DNA from: an uncultured Oscillospiraceae bacterium | Lineage (GTDB): Bacteria; Bacillota; Clostridia; Oscillospirales; Oscillospiraceae | Assembly (NCBI GenBank): GCA_934654755.1 | Contig: CAKUGQ010000004.1 | Coordinates: forward strand, 1 to 64,000 | Direction of reading: 5' to 3' | Length of the DNA stretch: 64,000 bases | Part shown: positions 7,606-15,035 of the stretch, piece after piece | Layout of the letters: each line of letters starts with the position of its first letter | Numbering within the stretch: the stretch's first letter is position 1 | The notes under the pieces: generated by a model | Told to the model about the DNA's origin: nothing | Databases searched by the model: none | The model's input: the letters and a program-made list of their open reading frames with translations, nothing else | Position numbers and translations under genes: made by a program

Positions 7606-9450
7606 ATGTGTGGAATTGTTGGCTTTGCCGGCAGGCGTCAGGCTGCGCCGATCCTGCTGGACGGGCTGGCCAGACTCGAATACCGTGGCTATGACTCCGC
7701 AGGTGTTTGCGTCTATACCGATCAGGGACTGAAAATATCAAAAACCAAGGGGCGCCTTGCCCTGCTGGACGAGATGACCGACGGCGGAAAAACGCTGCGC
7801 GGCTGCCTCGGTATCGGCCATACCCGCTGGGCGACGCACGGTGCGCCGTCCTATGAAAATGCTCACCCGCTGATGTCCGCGGACGGAAAGATCTGCATCA
7901 TTCACAACGGGATCATCGAAAACTACCTGGCACTCAAGGATTTCCTGCACAGTGAGGGCAAATGCTCCGTTTCCGAAACGGACACCGAGGTCGCGGCCAA
8001 TCTGATCGAGTATTTCTATGAGCATGAGGGCGGCACCCTGCTCGACGCGCTGCGCCTTGCCGCAGAGCGTTTTGAGGGCAGCTATTCCATCGCGGCCATG
8101 TGTGCCGACGATCCGCACACCATCGTGGCCGTCAAGAAGAACAGCCCGCTGATCTTCGGCCTTGGACAGGGTGAGAATTTCATCGCCTCGGATGTTCCCG
8201 CCATTCTCAAGTATACCCGCGAGGTCATATATCTCAACGACGGCGATATGCTGGAAATGACCGCCGATTCCGTGCGCTTCTTCAATGCACTCGGCGAGCA
8301 GGTTGACAAAACGCCTGAGCATATTTCGTGGGAGCTCTCCGCGGCGGAAAAGGGCGGCTATCCGCATTTCATGATTAAGGAAATCCTGGAGCAGCCGAAG
8401 GTGTTCCGCGATACCGTCAGTCCGCGCCTGCGCGATGGGCGCGTCGTGCTTGACGATGTCCGCCTGTCGACGGAGTATCTGCGCGGCGTGCGCCGCATCT
8501 ATATCGTTGCCTGCGGTACCTCCTACTATGTCGGCTGCATGGCAAAGTATATTCTGGAAAAAACCTGTCGGATTCCGGTTGAGCCGATTCTCGCCTCGGA
8601 GTTCCGCTACTCCGAGCCGGTACTGGGCGACGACACGCTGGTGATCGTCATCAGCCAGTCCGGCGAGACGGCTGACACGCTCGCGGCGCTGCGCGAGGCC
8701 AATACGCTCGGCGCGCGCACGCTCGGCATTGTCAACGTTGTCGGCAGCTCTATTGCAAAGGCCGCGCAGGATGTATTGTTTACCTGGGCGGGTCCGGAGA
8801 TCGCCGTGGCATCCACCAAGGCTTATACCTCGCAGCTTGCGATGATCTATCTGATTGCCATGTATATCGGCGACACGCTCGGTACGCTCCGTCCGTCGGA
8901 ATATGAGGCAATGCGCGAGGCTCTGGTTCGTCTGCCGGAGCAAATGGAGCGACTGGTCAGCGTGGATTATCTGACACAGATCGAGCAGCTTGCCGAGCGC
9001 TCCTGCGGCCACCGCGACGTATTCTTCATCGGCCGCAATCTCGACAGCGCAAGCTGTCTGGAGGGCAGCCTGAAGCTCAAGGAAATCTCCTATGTCCATG
9101 CCGAGTCCTACCCCGCCGGGGAACTGAAGCACGGCCCGATCTCGCTGATTGAGGATAATACGCTCGTCATTGCGCTGGCAAGCGTTCACGAGCTGTTCGA
9201 TAAAATGATGGCCAACGTCAAAGAGGTCAAGGCGCGCGGCGCGCGTGTGCTCGGTCTGACGTCGGAGGATATGGAGCAGGAAATCCGCAAAACCGTAGAC
9301 GAATGCCTGACCGTCCCGCAGACCTATCCGCTGTTCCAGCCGAGTCTGAACATCGTGCCGCTGCAATGTTTTGCATATTACATGGCGCTTGCGCGCGGCT
9401 GTGACGTCGATAAGCCGAGAAATCTGGCAAAATCCGTGACCGTCGAATAA
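7606..9450 (+). CDS. glmS: Glutamine-fructose-6-phosphate aminotransferase (isomerizing)
   Basis: GlmS makes glucosamine-6-phosphate from fructose-6-phosphate and glutamine, the entry step to peptidoglycan amino sugars. The 614-residue protein starts MCGIVGFAG, so Cys2 becomes the N-terminal nucleophile of the glutaminase domain (to about 220). Two SIS domains follow, including SQSGETADTLAALREA, and the conserved C-terminus PRNLAKSVTVE is present. AAAGGGAGG precedes the ATG at 7606; an upstream in-frame ATG at 7579 lacks homology. With only about 40 nt between promoter and start there is no room for a glmS ribozyme, unlike Bacillus. Confidence 0.97.
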   Translation: MCGIVGFAGRRQAAPILLDGLARLEYRGYDSAGVCVYTDQGLKISKTKGRLALLDEMTDGGKTLRGCLGIGHTRWATHGAPSYENAHPLMSADGKICIIHNGIIENYLALKDFLHSEGKCSVSETDTEVAANLIEYFYEHEGGTLLDALRLAAERFEGSYSIAAMCADDPHTIVAVKKNSPLIFGLGQGENFIASDVPAILKYTREVIYLNDGDMLEMTADSVRFFNALGEQVDKTPEHISWELSAAEKGGYPHFMIKEILEQPKVFRDTVSPRLRDGRVVLDDVRLSTEYLRGVRRIYIVACGTSYYVGCMAKYILEKTCRIPVEPILASEFRYSEPVLGDDTLVIVISQSGETADTLAALREANTLGARTLGIVNVVGSSIAKAAQDVLFTWAGPEIAVASTKAYTSQLAMIYLIAMYIGDTLGTLRPSEYEAMREALVRLPEQMERLVSVDYLTQIEQLAERSCGHRDVFFIGRNLDSASCLEGSLKLKEISYVHAESYPAGELKHGPISLIEDNTLVIALASVHELFDKMMANVKEVKARGARVLGLTSEDMEQEIRKTVDECLTVPQTYPLFQPSLNIVPLQCFAYYMALARGCDVDKPRNLAKSVTVE

Positions 9451-9461
9451 AAATGATGCGT

Positions 9462-9507
9462 AAAAATCCCCTCCCTGCGGAATACTGCTCGCAGGGAGGG
9501 GATTTTT
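9462..9507 (+). terminator. glmS terminator that also sequesters the spoVAC ribosome site
   Basis: An 18-bp perfect stem (AAAAATCCCCTCCCTGCG, 9462-9479, with 9490-9507) has a 10-nt loop. The right arm contains GGGAGGGG, the only Shine-Dalgarno of spoVAC, whose ATG is at 9509. Confidence 0.92.
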
Positions 9508-9508
9508 G

Positions 9509-9961
9509 ATGAATATGAGCAGCGCAGAGTATCTGCGCTTTTCCGAGCGGCTGGCGCCGCGTTCGCCCGTGGGGAAAAACTGCCTGAACGCTTTTTGGAC
9601 GGGTGGCCTGATCTGTGTGTTGGGACAGCTTCTGACCAACGGCTTTCTGGCGATGGAGCTGCCGCTGCGCGTGGCCTCCTGCGGCGCGTCAATCTGCCTT
9701 GTCTTTCTGGCGGCGCTTTTGACGGGACTGTCGGTGTTTGATGACATTGCAAAGCTTGCCGGTGCGGGCACGATGGTCCCCATTACGGGCTTTGCCAATT
9801 CCATTGCGGCGCCCGCCGTCGAATTCCGCACGGAGGGCTTCGTGACCGGTCTCGCCGTGAAGATGTTCACCATCGCCGGGCCGGTGCTGGTCTACGGTAC
9901 CTTCGCCGGGTGGATCTACGGGCTGATCTATTGGCTGTGTACGCAGGTGCTGAAGCTGTAG
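9509..9961 (+). CDS. spoVAC: Stage V sporulation protein AC
   Basis: This 150-residue membrane protein has about four helices and matches SpoVAC by GGLICVLGQLLTNGF, the loop GAGTMVPITGFANSI and EFRTEGFVTGLAVKMFTIAGPV. In Bacillus, SpoVAC is the mechanosensitive part of the channel that moves Ca-dipicolinate across the spore inner membrane. Here it stands alone without spoVAD or spoVAE next to it. Its Shine-Dalgarno is inside the glmS terminator stem, so transcripts reading through from glmS should translate it poorly, and a sporulation promoter starting within or after the left arm would free it. No clear sigma-G box was identified. Confidence 0.88.
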   Translation: MNMSSAEYLRFSERLAPRSPVGKNCLNAFWTGGLICVLGQLLTNGFLAMELPLRVASCGASICLVFLAALLTGLSVFDDIAKLAGAGTMVPITGFANSIAAPAVEFRTEGFVTGLAVKMFTIAGPVLVYGTFAGWIYGLIYWLCTQVLKL

Positions 9962-10021
9962 CGGTCTGCAGACGCACGGCTGATCAGGGAGCAAGCCCAC
10001 GCGGCGCATCATAAAAACGGA

Positions 10022-10050
10022 AAGCGGGCGCAGCTTTGCTGCGCCCGCTT
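10022..10050. terminator. Bidirectional terminator, inverted copy of 4341-4369
   Basis: The same 13-bp stem AAGCGGGCGCAGC / GCTGCGCCCGCTT with a TTT loop lies between spoVAC and the converging short paralogue. Confidence 0.88.
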
Positions 10051-10084
10051 TTCAAATTCCGTTTTCAGGATTCTGCGCCTGTAT

Positions 10085-11011
10085 TCAGGCGACCCGCTCC
10101 TCCGGCTCATACGGCCTCGGCGCGGGTGTCCCGCTCATCGTCCGGATATTCGTGGAAACCTCCATGTATGAAAAGCCGTCGTCGCCATTTGCATAGATCG
10201 GAATAAACGACTGCAGCTCCACCTGTTCTCCGTCGCTTTCGGCTTCCGTTTCTACCGTGTCAACGGTATCGGTTTCATCCTTTTGGTAAACATGAAGTTC
10301 TTTTCCGTCGAAATAAGCATCGCCTATAAGCGCAGGCGCGTAGCTCTCCAGGGTATTCGCTTTAGACAGTTCTGCTGCACTGAGACCTGTCAATTCCAGA
10401 TACTCATTTTTTTCTGCTTCCGTCAACATCGCTTTATAAGTCGATGTTCTGAGCAGGGCCAGCAGACCATACGTTGCCCCATTGCTTCCTTCGCTTTTCG
10501 CTTCTCGCAATTCCGCAAGCAATATACGAGTCGCATCGGTTCTCGATTCCAGTTCGCGAATGGCGTTGAACTCAATACGAAGGATCTCATAACAACGATC
10601 GTAATCACACATCACGGAGTCCGAGAGCAGATATGGGGAACAGAACAGCGGGCTGTCGATTATAAGCTGCACAAGCTCCTCCGTCGGGAGTCGGAGCTGC
10701 TCCTCCGTCAGTTGGAATCTCGACAGATCCGGATGCTCGGCTTGCAGTTCAAAAAGGTATGCTTTTTTTCCGTTGATCAGGCAATACGGACGATTGTCCT
10801 CCTCCGTATTCGCTTCGCCGGATTCCTCCGGGACGGGGGCCGGCTCTGCGGAAGCATCCTCCTCCCCGGGTTGCTCGGAAACGGCGGATGCCTCGGCTTC
10901 GGGGGCATCTTCTGCGTCATGGGCGTGGGCGGTCAAGGCTCCGACCTGAAATGCGGTCAGCAGGGTTAACAGCAGCGCAAGGGATAAAAAGAGCGATAGG
11001 ATTCTTTTCAT
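10085..11011 (-). CDS. Secreted protein, short paralogue lacking the peptidase domain
   Basis: This 308-residue exported protein has the same signal peptide, acidic linker and leader as the gene at 2744. Its middle part (about 85-240) is clearly homologous but diverged. From YQKDETDTVDTVETEAESDG to RTMSGTP it is again identical to the long copy. It then jumps straight to APRPYEPEERVA, the extreme C-terminus of the long copy, so about 205 residues carrying the Cys/His peptidase-like domain and the zinc-knuckle-like tail are missing. The junction falls in a short shared CCCGxGCCGA stretch, consistent with a microhomology deletion. It may be a non-catalytic partner, inhibitor or decoy (inference), and the reading frame is intact. 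Confidence 0.75.
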   Translation of the reverse strand: MKRILSLFLSLALLLTLLTAFQVGALTAHAHDAEDAPEAEASAVSEQPGEEDASAEPAPVPEESGEANTEEDNRPYCLINGKKAYLFELQAEHPDLSRFQLTEEQLRLPTEELVQLIIDSPLFCSPYLLSDSVMCDYDRCYEILRIEFNAIRELESRTDATRILLAELREAKSEGSNGATYGLLALLRTSTYKAMLTEAEKNEYLELTGLSAAELSKANTLESYAPALIGDAYFDGKELHVYQKDETDTVDTVETEAESDGEQVELQSFIPIYANGDDGFSYMEVSTNIRTMSGTPAPRPYEPEERVA

Positions 11012-11123
11012 AAAATACTCCTTTCAATCGCAACGGATATCGCTTCGGTATCTGTGTGCCGTTGTCGATCCCGGCGCGTTTCTCAGACCATCGGAATCTC
11101 CTCCCTTTGTTCCTGTATTATGA

Positions 11124-11152
11124 ATTATAGCAGAGACTTCGTTGTATTGCAA
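11124..11152 (-). promoter_or_regulatory. Promoter of the short secreted paralogue
   Basis: On the minus strand TTGCAA (11152-11147), 17 bp, TATAAT (11129-11124). Sequence and position are identical to the long copy's promoter. Confidence 0.85.
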
Positions 11153-11243
11153 GAGATTTTGTACATAATATATGCCTGTTTTCACGGTTTTTTGATTGTT
11201 TTTCACAGAACGGCACACTTTTTTTACTCCCGGCGCGCGCAAA

Positions 11244-11276
11244 AGCGCCGCCCCGGTTCCCCCGGAACGGCGCCTT
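11244..11276 (-). terminator. Terminator after the LiaF-like gene
   Basis: The inverted copy of 2482-2514. On the minus strand the GCGCCG/CGGCGC stem is followed by TTTT, placed 17 bp after the stop of the gene at 11293-12297. Confidence 0.65.
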
Positions 11277-11292
11277 GGATTGGGAAGGAAAT

Positions 11293-12297
11293 TCAGATAT
11301 ATCTGACCTCCACATTGCCGAAGCTGACCTCGCTTTTGATACGGATCACACCGGCAGGGGCCTCGTCCGGCGTGCCCTTGCACGCGGAGGAGGAGAACGA
11401 ACCGCTGCCGTCCAGCTCCACACGGTAGCGCGACGGCACACGCAGCGTCAGGTCACCAAAATTGCATTCTACGTTAAGCGTGCAGCCGTCCGCAACCGCC
11501 GCAGCTCCGGAGAAATCAACTGTAAAATCACCGAAGCTCGTCTCGATCTCTCCGCTGCGCAGACAGGGCGTCTCGACATCATAAGCGGCATTGCCAAAGG
11601 CCATTTCGCACTTTAGCTCGCCCTTCTCGCAGGAGCAGTTGCAGGTGAGCTTGTGGTCCGCGCGGCCGCGCATGGCACGGCGCTTTTTACGCTCACGACC
11701 GATAAAAATATCGATCACGAGGCTGACGCCCCAGGCGATCAGGAAAATCGGGATCGCCAGTCCCCAGCTAAGGTCAAAGCTCAGCACACCAAAGGCGGTC
11801 AGGCCGAAGTACGCACCCGCAAGCGCAACCATAAGACCGAACACACTGCCCTTTGTGGTCAATGCGCACAGGCCGATCATAAACAGCGCACTGGTCCATG
11901 TAACCGTCCACCATGAGATATCAAGCTTCAAAAGATTGGCCGTCAGCAGCAGGGCACCCACCAACAGCACAAAGCCTGCAAACCAAAGTCCCTGCTTCAG
12001 GCCCGTATAAATGTGGATATCATAATCCCGGTGCTTCTCCGGCCGGGACTGTGGTTCGCTTGTCTCGACCGGCTCGGCAACGTGTACCCCCTGTGTCGGA
12101 CCGCCGAGCAGTTCATCGACCGTAATGCCGAAAAACGCCGCCAGCTCCGGCAGGAGCGCAATGTCCGGACAGGACTGATCGTTTTCCCATTTGCTCACCG
12201 CCTGCGCGCTGACACCCATGTGGTCGGCAAGCTGTTCCTGTGTCATTCCCAGCCGCTTGCGGTGGAAACTGATGCGTTTTCCGAGTGTTGTTTCCAT
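11293..12297 (-). CDS. XRE-type HTH regulator fused to membrane and LiaF-like C-terminal domains
   Basis: The 334-residue protein begins with a Cro/CI helix-turn-helix (about 5-60: RLGMTQEQLADHMGVSAQAVSKWEND). A linker leads to about four membrane helices (115-220), a basic stretch (ERKKRRAMRG), and then a beta-rich domain of repeated strands (FGNAAYDVE, FGDFTVDF, FGDLTLRV, FGNVEV). That domain resembles the LiaF/toast-rack C-terminal domain, which in Bacillus controls envelope-stress signalling. The arrangement suggests a one-component envelope sensor that holds a DNA-binding domain at the membrane (inference). GAGGGAG precedes the ATG at 12297. It is a single gene with its own terminator. 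Confidence 0.8.
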   Translation of the reverse strand: METTLGKRISFHRKRLGMTQEQLADHMGVSAQAVSKWENDQSCPDIALLPELAAFFGITVDELLGGPTQGVHVAEPVETSEPQSRPEKHRDYDIHIYTGLKQGLWFAGFVLLVGALLLTANLLKLDISWWTVTWTSALFMIGLCALTTKGSVFGLMVALAGAYFGLTAFGVLSFDLSWGLAIPIFLIAWGVSLVIDIFIGRERKKRRAMRGRADHKLTCNCSCEKGELKCEMAFGNAAYDVETPCLRSGEIETSFGDFTVDFSGAAAVADGCTLNVECNFGDLTLRVPSRYRVELDGSGSFSSSACKGTPDEAPAGVIRIKSEVSFGNVEVRYI

Positions 12298-12409
12298 TGT
12301 TTCAAACTCCCTCTCGTTTTTCTTTTTGCTTTCGCTTGTGTCTCCATTGTAGCAGCAGAAAATCGGAAAATCCATCATCCATCGGTAGAAAACCCGACTT
12401 TTTTCTGCT

Positions 12410-12437
12410 CAACCGACGGTTGAATCGCCGGTTGAGA
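12410..12437. repeat. Inverted repeat between glpK and the LiaF-like gene
   Basis: CTCAACCG and CGGTTGAG flank a 12-nt loop that itself holds another CGGTTGA. It lies just past the glpK stop. It lacks a good T-tract on either strand, so it may be a weak terminator, an mRNA-stabilising stem or an operator. Confidence 0.4.
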
Positions 12438-12441
12438 AATG

Positions 12442-13935
12442 TTATTTGTCGTGTTCCTGCCAGTCAAGGCTGCGGCCAACCGCCTTATGCCAGCCGCGGC
12501 GGCAGGCTTCCCGGCGCGCAGCCTCCATCCGGGGCGTAAAGCATTCGTCGCACTGCCACAGCTCACGCAGCTCCTGTGTACCGCTCCAAACGCCTGCGGC
12601 AAGCCCCGCAAGGTACGCCGCACCAAGTGCAGTCGTTTCGCGCACAACGGGGCGCAGGACGGAACGATCGAGCATATCGGCCTGGAACTGCAGCAGGAAG
12701 CGGTCGCGGCTGGCGCCGCCGTCCACGCGCAGCGCCGAAAGCGCTGCGCCGGTATCCTTCTCCATCGCCTCGACCAAATCCATGCTCTGATAGGCAATGG
12801 ACTCCTGCGCGGCGCGAACGATGTGCTCCGGACGCGTGCCGCGCGTAATGCCGACAATCGTACCGCGTGCGTACATATCCCAGTACGGTGCGCCAAGGCC
12901 GGTAAATGCCGGGACAAAGTACACGCCGCCGGTGGAATCGACCTTGCCTGCATAATACTCCGCGTCGCGTGCCTCATTCAGAAAATGCATCTCGTCGCGC
13001 AGCCACTGGATCACCGCCCCGGCAACAAACACGCTGCCCTCCAGCGCGTAATTCACCCGCCCGCCGAAGGAGCAGGCCAGTGTCGTAACCAGTCCGTGAT
13101 TGCTCCGGCAGGGCGTTTCGCCGGTGTTCATCAGTAAAAAGCAGCCGGTGCCGTAGGTGTTCTTCGCCTCGCCGCGCGCAAAGCAGCATTGGCCGAACAG
13201 TGCAGCCTGCTGGTCGCCTGCGATGCCTGCGATGGGAATGGAGACACCCTGCAAATTGCACTCGCCGACGTTCCCGCTGCTCTCAACGACCCGCGGCAGC
13301 ATCTGCATCGGGATATCCAGCGCATCTGCAATGGTCCGATCCCAGCACAGCTTGTGAATGTCAAACAGCATGGTGCGCGAGGCATTCGTATAGTCCGTTA
13401 CATGAACCCTGCCGCCGGTCAGCTTCCAGATCAGCCAGGTATCGACCGTGCCGAAGAGCAGCTCGCCGCGGCTCGCGCGTTCCCGCGCACCGGGAACATG
13501 GTCAAGGATCCATTTGATCTTCGTTGCGGAAAAATAGGCGTCGAGCACCAGCCCCGTCGTATTCCGGATGTAGTCCTCCAGACCGGCGGCACGCAGCTCG
13601 TCGCAGATGCCCGCCGTGCGGCGGCACTGCCAGACAATGGCATTGTAGATCGGCCGCCCCGTTGCCTTTTCCCAGACAACGGTCGTTTCGCGCTGGTTGG
13701 TAATGCCGATGGCGGCAATCTGCGACGGTTCCAGGCCGCTGCGCGTCAGAGCCTCCATCATGACGCCGTACTGGCCGGAATACAGCTCCAAGGGGTCGTG
13801 CTCCACCCAGCCGGGCTGCGGGTAAATCTGCGTAAATTCCTTCTGCGCCGAGGCGACAATATTCTGTGCCCGGTCGAAAATCACGGCGCGGCAGCTTGTC
13901 GTCCCCTGATCGAGCGCGATAACGTATTGCTTCAT
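12442..13935 (-). CDS. glpK: Glycerol kinase
   Basis: GlpK phosphorylates glycerol to sn-glycerol-3-phosphate in the cytoplasm for glycolysis and lipid synthesis. The 497-residue protein shows the FGGY-kinase pattern: ALDQGTTSCRAVIFD at the start, the GWVEHDP loop, TNQRETTVVW, and GTGCFLLMNTGE and GGASRDRFLLQ in the C-terminal half. Length is normal. The ATG at 13935 follows GAGGAGAG. It is second in an apparent operon, 14 bp after the P-loop kinase gene; glpF and glpD are not adjacent. Confidence 0.96.
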   Translation of the reverse strand: MKQYVIALDQGTTSCRAVIFDRAQNIVASAQKEFTQIYPQPGWVEHDPLELYSGQYGVMMEALTRSGLEPSQIAAIGITNQRETTVVWEKATGRPIYNAIVWQCRRTAGICDELRAAGLEDYIRNTTGLVLDAYFSATKIKWILDHVPGARERASRGELLFGTVDTWLIWKLTGGRVHVTDYTNASRTMLFDIHKLCWDRTIADALDIPMQMLPRVVESSGNVGECNLQGVSIPIAGIAGDQQAALFGQCCFARGEAKNTYGTGCFLLMNTGETPCRSNHGLVTTLACSFGGRVNYALEGSVFVAGAVIQWLRDEMHFLNEARDAEYYAGKVDSTGGVYFVPAFTGLGAPYWDMYARGTIVGITRGTRPEHIVRAAQESIAYQSMDLVEAMEKDTGAALSALRVDGGASRDRFLLQFQADMLDRSVLRPVVRETTALGAAYLAGLAAGVWSGTQELRELWQCDECFTPRMEAARREACRRGWHKAVGRSLDWQEHDK

Positions 13936-13949
13936 TGTCTCTCTCCTCG

Positions 13950-14864
13950 TCACAGCAGGCTGCTGCCCCCGACAAATTCGCGCATCATGCTGTCATGCGC
14001 CAGCTCACCGATCGGCAGGCTCGGCAGCTCACGCATCACCTTGACCAGCTCACCAAGCGCATCGTTTTTCTGCACCAGCTGCTCCAGCTCCGGCAGGAGT
14101 ATATCGCGATAAACGCTCAGCTCACAGGAGAAAAAGCTGTCGATACTCTCGTGCGCACGCGGCTTGAAGGGCATGATGTTCTTCTGCTCTCCCTCATCCA
14201 CCCGCTGCCACATGGCAAGCGTCTGCGTCAGGTCGCGTCCCCGGCAGAGCCGGTCGCGCAGCATCCGACGGGCAAGGCGGATGAGCGAGGGATGCAGCAC
14301 GGAGCCGTCGTGCGCGGCAATTCGCGTGCGCACGGAGACATACAGCCGTGTGGTGTTCTGCTCATGACCCGTAACCGCAGGGTTCAACGCATGAATGCCC
14401 TCTATTACGACAACGGAGCCGGGCGCACGCCGGAACGTTCCCTGGTCGTACACACGGCTGCTCGTCGGAAAATCGTAGCGCGGCAACGCAAACTCGCGGC
14501 AGGCAAGCATCTCGTCCAGATGCCGCTGAAACAACGGGACGTCGATCCGTGCGGGTGTCTCAAGATCCAGCTCGTTGCGCCGCAGGCGCTGCTGTTCCTC
14601 GACGGATAGCGGCAGGAAGTAGTCGTCCATGCAGATTGTGCGGCTTTGTCTGCCCTTCTGCCGAAGCCCCTGTGAGAGCAGCATGGCCGTCGAGGTCTTT
14701 CCGGAACCGCTCGGACCCGCAAGCAGCACAATCGGCCGCAGGTCGGCATTGGCATCGACCAGCTCCACCGCCCGAGCGATCTGTGCTCTGTATCGCGCCT
14801 CATCGTTGGATACCACCGAACGCGGGTCAGCCTTCAGCAGCGCCGAAATCTGGTCGGTCATCAT
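13950..14864 (-). CDS. Uridine kinase-like P-loop kinase
   Basis: The 304-residue soluble protein has Walker A AGPSGSGKTSTA at about 49-60 and a uridine kinase/phosphoribulokinase layout: MDDYFLPL, an RYDFPTSSRVYD substrate loop and VVVIEGIHALNP. Related proteins phosphorylate uridine, other nucleosides or sugars, and the exact substrate cannot be read from sequence. The C-terminal third is helical and extends beyond classic Udk (about 210 residues), matching the longer Clostridia nucleoside-kinase relatives. AAAAGGGGAG precedes two consecutive ATGs. A TATAAT at 14901-14896 may be its -10. It probably forms an operon with glpK. Confidence 0.8.
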   Translation of the reverse strand: MMTDQISALLKADPRSVVSNDEARYRAQIARAVELVDANADLRPIVLLAGPSGSGKTSTAMLLSQGLRQKGRQSRTICMDDYFLPLSVEEQQRLRRNELDLETPARIDVPLFQRHLDEMLACREFALPRYDFPTSSRVYDQGTFRRAPGSVVVIEGIHALNPAVTGHEQNTTRLYVSVRTRIAAHDGSVLHPSLIRLARRMLRDRLCRGRDLTQTLAMWQRVDEGEQKNIMPFKPRAHESIDSFFSCELSVYRDILLPELEQLVQKNDALGELVKVMRELPSLPIGELAHDSMMREFVGGSSLL

Positions 14865-14963
14865 AAAAAACTCCCCTTTTCAAACGTTTTCTCTCATTAT
14901 AGCACACGGGCGGTCAATCCGCCAGTCGCCACAGCAAATTCCGCATTGTTTTTTGTACGGCTA

Positions 14964-14992
14964 TTGACATCGTCTCTATTTCATGATATATT
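14964..14992 (+). promoter_or_regulatory. MATE exporter promoter
   Basis: TTGACA (14964-14969), 17 bp, TATATT (14987-14992). Confidence 0.8.
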
Positions 14993-15035
14993 TCAAAAAT
15001 ACGCTCGCGATTTACGCAGCGCAGCGGAGGAAATC

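Larger units (their letters stand above)
10765..11277 (-). repeat. Long inverted repeat, right copy
   Basis: This is the inverted counterpart of 2478-2990 and includes the terminator, promoter, leader, mini-ORF and signal-peptide region. Together with inverted copies of the 3' end (3484-3655/4255-4370 against 10020-10290) it frames the uppP-spoVAC segment. Confidence 0.9.

Noticed and set aside
7738..9873. 711-codon open frame antisense to glmS
   Set aside because: It mirrors the codon bias of glmS, has no ribosome site or homology, and crosses the glmS terminator and spoVAC start.
12410..12437. glpK terminator
   Set aside because: The stem is acceptable but is followed by A-rich rather than T-rich sequence on the minus strand, so it is listed only as an inverted repeat.
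14896..14924. Full promoter for the P-loop kinase/glpK operon
   Set aside because: TATAAT is present, but the hexamer 17 bp upstream (TGGCGG) is a poor -35 and the nearby TTGACC is only 10 bp away. Only a -10 is mentioned.
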